Of a stretch of DNA of 64,000 nucleotides, positions 34,001 to 44,800 are shown piece by piece; the stretch's first letter is position 1, and every line of letters starts with the position of its first letter. A program made the translations under genes and the position numbers. Below the pieces are notes generated by a model, which was not told the DNA's origin, did no database searches, and was given only the letters and a program-made list of their open reading frames with translations. The DNA comes from Oscarella lobularis (lineage: Eukaryota; Porifera; Homoscleromorpha; Homosclerophorida; Oscarellidae): NCBI RefSeq assembly GCF_947507565.1, contig NC_089194.1, positions 1,550,001-1,614,000 on the forward strand, in the 5' to 3' direction.

Positions 34001-37000
34001 GTGTGATTCCCAGCCTTCCGCCTATAGCGACATCTCTACAGTCGTCCTCCGTTTTTACATCACAAACGCCCGTCTTCTCGTCGTCACCAGTATTCTCCAG
34101 TAGTGCGGCTTCTTCCTTTGTTTTGACAAGCAGTCCGACGTCATCATTTATCTCAAGAACGCCAAGCACTTCCGTTGTTTCAAGTGCTTTCAGCTCCCCT
34201 TTGCCAAGCTCCAGCAGCGTCGGTTTCCGGGTGCCTACGCCTCAAATCACGTCGACAGTTCGATCCAGTCCCGTTCAACCGACATTTATACGAACCTTTT
34301 CTACTCCGATTTTGACCCCAGTGCCATCAAGCTTTTCCTCGGTGATAAGGAGCTCTCCGGGAGTCGTCACCATCCCGTCGTTTTCGAAGACGACTTTGAT
34401 ATCGTCTAGTGCCGTATTCACGTCGAGTTCAGTCGTGATTCCAAGCTCTTCGGTGTCCACAAGCTTTCTTTCAAGTCCGAGTTCGTCTGTTCAAGTATCG
34501 TCGACTTCTGTGTCATTGAGCTCTACTGTGGTCTCTTCTACTCCTATTCTGACTTCTTCTATCAAGGCATCGTCTACTTCTGTGGTCTCAAGTTCACCTT
34601 TATCTTCATTTTCGTCTATATCGTTGAGTTCCTCTACTCCGTTTCCGAGCTCTTCAATCAAGGCATCGTCTACTTCTGTGTTTTCAAGCTCAACGGTTTC
34701 TTCTCTTTCTACTCTGATTCTGAGCTCGTCTGTTCAAGTATCGTCAACTTCGGTGTCCTTGAGTTCTACTGTGGTTTCCTCTACTCCAATTCCGAGTTCT
34801 ACGATCAAGGCATCGTCTACTTCTGTGGTCTCAACAGTGTCGTCTTTCTCTCTTTCAGTATCGCCATCTTCTGTGTCTACTGCGCTCTCCTCTACTCCAA
34901 TTCCAACCTCATCTATTCAAGTGTCGTCGACGTCTGTGATATCAAGCTCAACGGTATCGTCCGTCTTTCTTTCTACTCCAATTCCGAGCTCTTCAATTCA
35001 AGTGTCGTCGACGTCTGTGATATCAAGCTCAACGGTATCGTCCGTCTTTCTTTCTACTCCAATTCCGAGCTCTTCAATTCAAGTGTCGTCGACGTCTGTG
35101 ATATCAAGCTCAACGGTATCGTCCGTCTTTCTTTCTACTCCAATTCCGAGCTCTTCAATTCAAGTGTCGTCAACGTCTGTGATATCAAGCTCAACGGTAT
35201 CGTCCGTCTTTCTTTCTACTCCAATTCCGAGCTCTTCAATTCAAGTGTCGTCAACGTCGGTGTCTGCAAGTTCCACTGTGATCTCGTCTACGCCAATTCG
35301 GAGCTCTTCTCAAGTAACGTCGACGTCTATTGTCGTCTCAAGCTCGGTCTCATCTACTCCAATTCCAAGCTCTCCTGTGATTTCGAGCTCATCTGTTCAA
35401 CTGACTTCAACTGCTGCGACGACTTCGCTCTCAAGCGCTGCTCCGCCTCGTCGAAGCTCCGCGATTTTCTCAGTAACATCGTCTATTAGCCGCGTTCCGT
35501 CGAGCTCGCCTGTTCAGACGACGCCTATTATTCCTCCAAGTCCGACGTTCTCCAGCGTATTCCGAACGCCCACCTTCACACCAACGATAGTCGTGCCGAC
35601 TCTACCACAAACAACGCTGACTTTCTCGACAACGCAAGCCAGCGTAACATCATCATTCACTTCGCTTTTAACTTCTTCATTGACGGTAGCCTCAAGCCCT
35701 GTATCATCGTCTAGCGCCTTGACGACAAGTCCGACGTTCTCCAGCGTATTCCGAACGCCCACCTTCACACCAACGATAGTCGTTCCGACTCTACCACAAA
35801 CAACGCTGACTTTCTCGACAGCGCAAGCCAGCGTAACATCATTCACTTCGCTTTTAACGTCTTCATCGACGGTAGCGACGTCTTTAGCCTCAAGCCCTGT
35901 ATCATCGTCTAGCGCCTTGACGACAACGTCTTTGTTTTCTAGCAGTTCAGTGTCAGTATCAACGTCCCTATTCCCAACGCAGACTTCAATAGCAACGAGT
36001 CGATTTGCGGTCACCAGCCCGTTTGCAGCGACGCCGTTTCCCACTCCGTCGATCACGAGGTCGCTACCGACGGTTACCAGTGTCTTGACGACTTCAATTC
36101 TCACGAGCAGCACTCTGATAGTTTCTCCGTCGAGTACGGCCGTCGTTTCGTCGAGTACGGCCGTCGTTTCGTCGAGTACGGCTGTTGTTTCATCGAGTGC
36201 GGCCGTCGTTTCGTCGAGTACGGCCGTCGTTTCGTCGAGTACGGCCGTCGTTTCGTCGAGTACGGCCGTCGTTTCGTCGAGTACGGCCGTCGTTTCGTCG
36301 AGCCGCAGCCTCGTACCTTCTCCTTCCGTAGCAACGAGCTCGTCCTTGTCAATTGACTTTTCTCCGGACGTCACGACGATTTCGCTACCGGTAACGCGAT
36401 CGGTTCTCACGGTGACGGTCGGCGTCTCTCCGTCGTCGGTGCCGTTTTTCACGCCTACTACGACGGTGTCGCTGCCGACGTCGTCCGTCGATCGAACGAC
36501 GACGTCGATTGTGTTTACGACTCCAGTGCCGTCGACTTCGGCTTCTTTCTTCTCGTCGAGGATCGCGTCGTCTACGGCAACGTCGGCGTTTTCCGTCTCT
36601 TCTTCTATTCCAAGTTCGACGTTTGCTTCCGTCTCCAGTTCGTCTTTCGTCTCCAGCTCGTCGTCTTTTATCTTTTCTTCTGTTCCGAGTTCAACGACAC
36701 TCGTTTCGGTTGCCAGTTCGTCTTTTCTCTCTTCTTCTGCTGCTGTTCCCAGTTCGACGTTCGTTTCAGTCGCGACTTCGTCTTTATTTTCGTCGACGTC
36801 AACGTCGCTCTTTGTGTCTCCATCTTTCTCGTCGTCTCAGCTGGCTTCTACATCGACCCTTTTCGCCGTTCCGTCGTCTTCTGTCATTACGTCAACGATC
36901 TCTCCCATTGACAATGTCATCATTACGTCGTTTGTCGCCGGAACCCCACTTCCAACGTCGATCGTTTCGTCGCTGTCTTCATCGGTAAGCAGCTCGTCGC

Positions 37001-40000
37001 TTCAAGCAACTCCGACGACGATTTTCTCCGTCACCCCAACGACCCAGTTGACCTCGACGTCCGTCGTCGCACCGACGTCAGAAGAGACAGTTTTTTCAAC
37101 GTCGATTTTCACAACGACGTCGCCTTTCTTTTCCGTTTCCTTGGCTCCGCCGTCCGACACGACGGCCTCGGTGGCGACGACGGCGATTCCCGAACCGACG
37201 TTACTTCAATCGACGTCAGCTTCGTCCTCCGTCTTCTTCGTCTCTTCGTCGGAAACGTCGCTATTTTCGTCCTCGATTGCGAGCGCAACGCCGACGGTCT
37301 CGCCGACGCTCTCCACTTCGTTCCTGTCGCGAAGCGTGCCGACGTCGTCGTCCCGATTGCGCACGTTCACGTCGAGAAGGCGAACGACGACTACGCCTTT
37401 CGTCTCCTCCTCGACCGCCTCCTCTCCGTTCTTCACGACGCAATTTTCATCGACGTCAGTCTTTCCGTCGATAGCGCGATCGTCCTTCGTACCGACGACG
37501 TTTTTTCCGCCGGTCGTTTCGTCGTCTTCGCTAGTGTTTTCGTCAGGGACGTTCAGTTCGTCGCCGGTCGTCGCATCGTCGTCGTTTTTGACTCCGACGC
37601 CTCTGTCCACTCCGGTGTCGTCTCTTGCAACGTCTGTATCCGTTTCCACGATTTCCTCTCTCGCGTCGACGCCGGTGTCGTCGTCATTCGTCTCTCAGAC
37701 GAGCGTTACGACGTCTTTCGTGGGTGTGATCGAAACGACGAGTCTCTTCTCTCCGTCCACCTCATTGGCATTTTCCTCAACGCCAATTGAGACGTCAGCG
37801 TTTACCAGGGCGAATTTCAGTTCCGTTTTCACGACGACCAGCATTCTTCCTCCTTCTTTCAGCAGTGCTGTTCAAAATGTGACGTCATCAGTGAAAATTT
37901 TGACGTCACTGACGACCAGCGTCGTACCAACTGCGACGTCACTGATCTCGTCGACGTTCATTCCGTTTTCGTCGACTCCCAGCGTTTCCTTAGCGACCGT
38001 TTTCAGCGCAACGTCGCTTACGTCGATTGCGAATGTTTCGTCGTCGTCGTTTTTCGTCGTCACTTCGGTGACGGCGACTCCGATCGTTTCGTCGTCATTC
38101 GTCGCCTCTACGTCGACTCCTCCCGTCGACGTCAACGTCACGTCGTCGATATTTGCCGCGTCGAATTCCACGGCAGTCTTCTCGCCAACGTCAGCGGTTT
38201 CTTTTGCGAGTTCCGCTCCTTTTCTTAATTCAACGTCGAGTTTCTTCGCCACTTCTACTCCTTTCGTCCAATTCAATTCGACCTCTGTAGTCCCCACGTC
38301 GTCTAGGGATTTCGCTCCGGTGAATTTGACCTCGTCAATCGTTTTCAATTCGACTTCGGTGTTCGCCACGTCGACAGTGTTTTCCGTATCGTCGAATTTC
38401 ACTTCAATTCCAACGGCCATTTCGACGACTTCCATTGTAGTTGTCTCGTCGACGAACGTCACGTCGATTTTCGCCGTCAATTCGACTGTATTCGCGTCGT
38501 CAACGTCGATTCCGCCGACACCGACGTCGGTTCTCGTCAACGCGACGACGACGACGCCGGTGCTAAATCTGACGTCGACGCCGGTGATTTTGAATTTCAC
38601 GAGCACGGCGACACCGAACGTTTCGTCGACTCAATTTTTGAATTTTACGAGCACGTCGTCTTTTACATCGACTCCAATATTGAATTTCACGAGAACGGAG
38701 GCGTTCGTAAGTCCGACACCGAATATCTCGTCAACTCAATTTTTGAATTTTACGAGCACGGAGGCGTTCGTGAGTTCAACAGCGAATATCTCGTCAACTC
38801 GATTTTCCTTTGTGAGTCCGACGCCAAATATTTCGTCAACTCCCATTTTGAATTTTACGCGCACGGAGGCGTTTGTAAGTCCAACTCCGAACGTTTCGTC
38901 AACTCCAATTGTGAATTTCACGAGCACGTCCTTCGTGAGTTCGACTTCTGCGACTCCAGTTTTGAATTTCACCAGCACAACTTTTGTCAGTCCGACTCCG
39001 AATGTATCTGCGACTCCCGCGTTGAATTTCACGAGCACAGCATTCGTCAGTCCGACACCGAGCGCTGTGTCATCGTCGTCAATTTTGAATTTCACTAGCA
39101 CGACGTTCGCCAGCCCGACACCGAATATTTCGTCGACGATTACCCCCGTTTTCTCTGCGACTCCGTCGCCGAGCGCGACGTCGATTTCGTCGTCTGTTCC
39201 GCCCTCTTCGTCGACTCCCACACCAGCGCCGTCTCCGACGACGCCGCCGCCGCCGACGCCGACGCCCGGTCCCAATACGGCTCCCTTCGTCTTGAATCAA
39301 ATTCAGCGCATAACAGCTCGCGTGCTCCAACCACTCTTCTTTCAAATCCCCGACGACACGTTCTACGACGTCCAGGACGGCGATACGGGCGAATTGACGC
39401 TGACTCTTCTCACGCTGGACAACGTTGAACCGACGCCCGATTTTTGGATTCAATTGGATAAGGCGTCGCAGGAACTCATCATCTTCCCGACATTCGGCGA
39501 TCTCGGTCGCAACGTTTTTCTTCTCATGGCCACGGACAGTCAAGGCGCCTTCGCTCTAATGACGTTCGAAGTCCTCGTAACGCTTCCGATCTTCTCGTCG
39601 ACGACGAATGAAATATCTCAGTCGTTCAACGTCGACAACTTCAACACGATCAATTCGGACACGCAGTTGAAACTTCAACTCATACGCGACGTGACGACGT
39701 TTACGAACGTCGATCCAAGCGTCATGCAAGTGACATCGATAACCGCGGGCAGTTTAGTACTGACCTGGTTCATGACGAATATCACCGAACGAGCCCATTG
39801 TCAAACCGTCATCGACGTCTATAACAGCATGTTCAGCGACACGGCCGTACAGCCGGATTTCGAGCGACAACTCATCGGCTTTAAACCGGAAGTAAAAGAT
39901 AATCTAGGACTAATATTGAAGGGTGCGTGTCAAGGATTCGGTGGACCGACGGCTGCGCCGATCGTCGAAGCCGCGACGATAGGCGGCCTCAACGAAGGAG

Positions 40001-40506
40001 TCGATCCAAACGCAATGTCCGAAGAGGAGTCCTACATCAATTACGTCGTACCGGCTGTCGTCATCGCCGCCGTTTTATTGCTCGTCGGCTTGACCGTCTT
40101 TATTCTCTATCGAACGCGTCGACGCACGCATCGCGACATCGAATCGTCGCCCGAACGTCGGACGTACTTGGATCGGCGGCCCGTCGTCTTGGAGAACGAA
40201 GCCGCCGGGGATCAGATCGACGGGCAGCCGGCGCGAATTGTTGAAAAATCCGTTTCGCCGCCGCCGTTCGGTGCCGGCGGCGCAGCGCGACAGCGAATCG
40301 ATAGCGGCGAGGAAGGCGGAGACGAAATAAGTTCGAGATCGGGTGACGAAAATGCGGGATCGTCTTCGTCGTCTCATCGTCAGCCGCTTCCGCCGCCGGT
40401 CAAGGGGTCGTCGGGTGGAGGTAGGAAGAGTCGGGAGGCGAAACGGCCTGTGCCGGCCTATCGTAAGCCGCCGCCGTACGCGTTGCCGTCTGATTCGGAT
40501 AAATGA
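31056..40506 (+). CDS. DAG1: Dystroglycan with a giant mucin domain
   Basis: Two exons: 31056-31319 and 31678-40506, giving about 3,030 residues (human DAG1 is 895). In order: signal peptide (LLLLVVASFW); N-terminal cadherin-like domain (DPLPSWLAFDSSSQTFYGVP, then GLHYIVVVSVGIF, FSIEVFE); a furin-type site RRLRR at residue about 289, where vertebrate alpha-dystroglycan is also cut; a Ser/Thr/Val/Pro mucin region from 32281 to about 39270 (about 2,330 residues); a second cadherin-like domain (FFQIPDDTFYDVQDGD); a SEA-like cleavage context ITAGSLVLTW; the paired beta-subunit cysteines (AHCQT, GACQG); a transmembrane helix (YVVPAVVIAAVLLLVGLTVF, near 40042); a basic RTRRRTHR anchor; and a Pro-rich tail ending with the dystrophin-binding PPPY (near 40470). 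The protein should link matrix ligands to the dystrophin-actin cortex. The conserved processing sites make the assignment firm. The stop is TGA at 40504-40506. Confidence 0.95.
34939..35262 (+). repeat. 81-bp tandem repeat, four units, in dystroglycan mucin
   Basis: Units start at 34939, 35020, 35101 and 35182 and are almost base-identical, each encoding 27 residues (core SSSIQVSSTSVISSSTVSSV). Degenerate flanking units extend either side. High identity indicates recent expansion or homogenisation. Confidence 0.95.
35539..35925 (+). repeat. About 189-bp direct duplication in dystroglycan mucin
   Basis: The block starting at 35539 (SPTFSSVFRTPTFTPTIVV...) recurs at 35728 with few changes: one Ser codon lost and one small insertion adding TSLA-type residues. 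Confidence 0.9.
36130..36297 (+). repeat. 21-bp tandem repeat, eight units, in dystroglycan mucin
   Basis: Eight consecutive 21-bp units encode SSTAVVS; six are identical and units 3 and 4 carry one to three substitutions (one gives SSAAVVS). It is in frame, so copy number changes alter length by seven residues. Confidence 0.95.
38585..39135 (+). other. N-glycosylation-rich array at the distal end of the mucin
   Basis: About 180 residues with at least 15 N-x-S/T sites in alternating LNFTST and PNISST/PNVSST modules, spaced about 10-13 residues. The preceding 2,000 residues have few Asn. Confidence 0.85.
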
Positions 40507-41488
40507 GGGGGGAGGTTGAAGGTTATTATTGTAGTGTTTTTTTTCGTCCTTTTGTTTGTGACTAGTGAGCTTGGATTGTTTTTAAGATTAGGAGTAAGAA
40601 TTTTTAGTAGTGCCCCCTTTGGTCGCAGTAAAATGATTACGGGCCTTGTTTGTGATTCACTTTAATTAAGAGAGAGTGCAATTTTAAGTATTTTGTGTGT
40701 GTTTAGAGCCATCTGCGCATGTGCGTACCCATTCATGTTCAAACGAACGTTCTACTGCAGGAATTCAGTCAGCGAGACGGTTTCCGTAGCTAAGCGGGTA
40801 AGCAGAATCGATTTTCTGCCGAACAACGTGCAAAGCGCTCGAAGGGGGCCTCCTCGAGGTTTCCTTCTCTTTGGCTGTGCGTATCGATCGTGCGTGCTTC
40901 GAACGTTCTTTAGGCACTGCACACGATCTCATCAGAACCGCGAAATGAGCTCGGGAAAGCTCTTTCGCGAAGAGAGGCCCCTTTATTTCCTCTGCACGTG
41001 CCAGTTGACCTTCGTGCGCCTATGCGAGGGTTTACCGCTTGTTTCGAGGTCTGGTCAGTGATTCTTCGCTTTATAAATGACGAATACGATTGTGTGTTGT
41101 GCATTTGTTCAAATAAAACAGGGGGCCCCCATGAAATAGAAGAAGAAGGAGACGAAGAGGTTGACCGCGGTCCCAACGTCCTCAGCATGACGGGTTCGGT
41201 CCAGAACTGCGGTGATCTGCAGCTTAATTATAAGATGCGATCACCTAAACTGCTTGTACGCCTCCCCGTGGTATGAGGCCGAACGTCTAAAAGGCCACCG
41301 ACTCCTGGGCAGGCCTACATCAACTGCTGAAGCGGTTGTGCGGCCCCGAGCAGAAAAACTGCCCACCCTCACGGCGTGCATCTCTCGCCTGAGGCTATAC
41401 CATTCTCGGTAGTCTCTTTGGGAGAACGACGCCTACAGCAAATGTGCCTGTATGCAGTACTGCAGGCACACATTCTTCTCTCCCATTT

Positions 41489-41534
41489 GGGGGAGGAGGA
41501 GGGGGTGAGGAGGGGGTGGGAGAGGGGAGGGAGC
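41489..41534 (+). other. G-rich tract, possible G-quadruplex
   Basis: Several GGG/GGGGG runs separated by A or T within about 45 bp, in the gap downstream of dystroglycan; on the plus strand it fits the G3+N1-7 pattern. Confidence 0.6.
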
Positions 41535-41715
41535 ACTCGCATTGAAGAAGAGACAATTTGCTTGAATTTTTACATCCGGGATTTTATTGAATAAAATTTG
41601 CGCATGGCTTCCCCTACTTTTGCCTCTCCGTGCCCTATCTACGAAAAGCGTGGCGTCAACTCGAACTCCAGCGCGCTAGAGTCGCGTAACGCCGCGCGTG
41701 CATGCACGTGTGGAG

Positions 41716-41748
41716 ACTCCGTCCCCCGGCGAGACGGCGGGACGGAGT
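41716..41748. other. Perfect 10-bp stem inverted repeat
   Basis: actccgtccc and gggacggagt flank a 13-nt loop. Position in a convergent gap suggests a 3' UTR hairpin; function unknown. Confidence 0.6.
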
Positions 41749-41864
41749 TTCCCCTGCTGCCCTGTGCGTGATCTAATATGCGTCTACACTACTAGAACGT
41801 ACTACGTATGAGAACAATTAAAGAACAACGCAACTATGATTAGAAACGCAACGTGATTCGGAGT

Positions 41865-44800
41865 TCACTTGGCGGATGACACTTCGCCCTTCGTTTTCGC
41901 TTTCTTTGTTTTTGGTGCTTTCGCCGCCAGACGACGCCGTCTTTGTCCCTATATAGAGAAAACAACGTTCATGCAGTGGAACTAGGGCTTGCTTACTTTT
42001 TCTGAAAATAGAGCGTTGATTCTAACCAGAATCGACTTCAGATATTCCTATCGAATGCATACGCGCGATAAATCGAGAAAATGCCTGCAGGAGAACTTCC
42101 GACCTGCGCTTGAATTGCCTTTCGCTCCTTTCGCCTCGTCCTGAAGAGCGAAGCATGCAACCACGGATTTCCGGCGAATTCATCCGTTTCAAATGTAGCC
42201 TAAATAAAAAAATTTAATTTGATATCATCAAATTCCGTTTACGTGACCTTCTTTCTGAGAATGTTCATACCGATTTCCGCTACAATGCAAAGACGCTGAA
42301 AAAAAGACCACGTCGTTAACACATAAATAATCTGTTTTAAATTAAAACCAACCCTGTCTGCTTCGTCTTGTTCCACTTCGTTTCCAACCGGCACCGTTGC
42401 ATCTTCCACTGAAGGAATCGCCTTCAGTAAGTTTAGAATAAATTGAACGTGGAGTTTCTGATCCACAAAGGGTTCTAAGTAAAACCACAGACAGCTACGG
42501 AGAAACAGGTAAATAAACAAATAAATATTTTTTATTCTGGGGCAAACTCTCGTATGCACTGAAGGGACGTCGTTTCCTCCCCATAGATCTCGGAGTGGGC
42601 TAAGAAGTGAACCGCTGCTGGTACGGAGTATTCTGGATAAGCAAGAACCTTTATTCCTGCAAGCGAGAAGAAACCTTATCTATCACCTTGACGATCGATT
42701 AATAGCGCTTACCCGGATTGCCTCTTAGCAGTTCCTGCGTAGACTTGTAACTCCATTCCTTGACCAAACAAGCGAATCTCTCCGCTGCCTAATTAAGAAC
42801 AAAAAATTTAATTTTTGTGAAGACATGCCCATGCGACGAACATTGATTTTCAACTTCTCGTTCCTTTCTATTCCAAATAGAACAAAGAAAGACGTGAACC
42901 ACGGTCTCGTCATGCCCTGCATAAGTGCCGGAAAAAATTTGAACAGAAACTCGTACTTGACCGAAGCGTATTCATTCTAGGTGAAGAGAAACAGTAAGGA
43001 GAGGGAGTGCAACGAAATGAATGAATACAAGAAAAATATTTCCAATAGTTCTGTATGCATAAAGAGGATAGCACCAGTCGGAAAAGCGCATGTCCTCCGT
43101 AGAGCAGAGGTGCAAAACTGCAAGGCAGGAGCGCAATTGAAGCCAAGCTCGATCAGCGCTCCTGCACAGATGAAAACAACTTATTAACGTTTCATTTACT
43201 AGCTGAACTGGTTTACTGGGAACAGACGTTGTTTGTTGTTGCCACTTCCTCTAAGCATGTCCCCACAACTCTGACCAAATCCGTTATCTCGCCCTCAGAA
43301 AACACGCAATAAGAAAGAAACTTCAAACCCGTCATCTACAAAAAATTTAAAAGGACAAAAATGCAATATAAGAATCTCATTTTTGATTGAACTTTTGAAT
43401 CTTCTAATAGTCTGTAGACTTGTACAAACCTTTGCTCTTGTTTTATGCGAAAGTTCGTCTTTTTGGCGCCATTCGAAATCGCTTTCTCCTGCGCTCTTTG
43501 AACACAGACTTAGTTGCAAAGGATGTGTCGGTCAGTGAGATGGGTACCTACCTGTTCACTCTTCATCAAGTCTATAACAAAATGTACTATTGTGTCTCGT
43601 TGTTCTTCTGACATATCTCCCGGGAATAGTTCTGCGATGTGACGCAGAGCCTTCAGGGCACTCCTCAGTTCTTCGTCGTCGCTCGTCTGCAGCTTAGTCA
43701 AGAGAGACTACGCGATACGTGCAATATAAGACCAAAAAAGTAGGACAAGAGTGCACGTGCCAACCGGAAGAATTTGCCTAATAATATCGTGCGATTCTGA
43801 GCAGACTTGCCCTTGCGAAATGAGACAGATTGACTCCTTCGCTTGACGAGGCGATCCAGAGAGAATCAGTTTCGTCGCCGTATGCGAGACATCGCTTGAA
43901 ACACCAAATAGTTTGAATTAAGTTCTCTTTGCATATATATACCTGCTTAGCTCCGTTCCTCTGCAAAGACGACGAATCATTTTCAGGGCCAATGAGCCTA
44001 TAAAGAGAATTCAGCATTGAGCTCAATTAAAAACTCGTCCCATTACTTATTAGCTCGTTGTCGTGCTCAATCAATTGAGGAAGATCTTGAGCGACTTCGA
44101 CTGTAGTAAAATACGAAGGAAAGTGCTCGACAAATACCTAAAATGTCAAATTACGAATGCGAAATAATTGTGCTCTTTGTTCTACGGTTAGAAGTTTCAT
44201 CGCTGTGGCTGAGATATCGCTCTCAATGTCAATGAGAAGGCTCACTTTCTCGAAAAATAAGCTCGCCGATTCGGCGTCGATTATTCTCGAGCAGCAACGT
44301 ATCAGCAGGACTCTGACCGTCTTAGCGACGCTACGATCGAATTCTTCAACGACGGTATCCTATATAAAGAAATTGCCTATTTTTTAAATTTCTCTTAATC
44401 TTCTCCCAACTATGGCCTTCGTCACAACAGTTGACGACGACGACGTCAAAGCCCCTTTCACGCTTTCCCGGACCGACTCGTCTTCTTCAAGTCGTTGCCA
44501 AAACACTGAAAAGTGCTTTTCAGCGTGGGAATGATATAGCACGCCTATGGGAATAGACTTGAAACAGCTGCTTAGCACCAAAACTCGTATATACTGGAGA
44601 ACTTGTGATAGGCTACGCGTTCAAGAGAAATGTCTTGCTCGTCATCCTATAATAAGATATTCAAATTGATTAATTTTTTGGAGTGCCACTAACCGCTTGG
44701 AGACACATGTCCAAAAGACTGCGACCCCAACTATATATATACATATATAGATTATGATTATTATTTGAGAAAATTAACCTAGCAATGTCGGAGATCATTC

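Larger units (their letters stand above)
40507..41864. other. Intergenic region dystroglycan / PDS5
   Basis: 1,358 bp between two convergent stops. It holds 3' UTRs, a GGGGCCCC palindrome (41122-41129), an imperfect palindrome around 41443-41472 (tgtgcctg...caggcaca), a G-rich tract (41489-41534) and a GC hairpin (41716-41748). The more GC-rich interval 41200-41440 has no convincing reading frame and could encode a structured RNA, but I recognise no family. Confidence 0.5.

Noticed and set aside
36509-36988. Plus-strand Arg/Leu/Ser-rich frame of 159 codons
   Set aside because: Out-of-frame shadow of the repetitive mucin coding sequence.
32178-39543. Many long minus-strand frames antisense to the dystroglycan mucin (for example 35514-36452 and 37872-38606)
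   Set aside because: They mirror the biased Ser/Thr codon pattern of the sense strand; they lack domains, signal peptides and introns.
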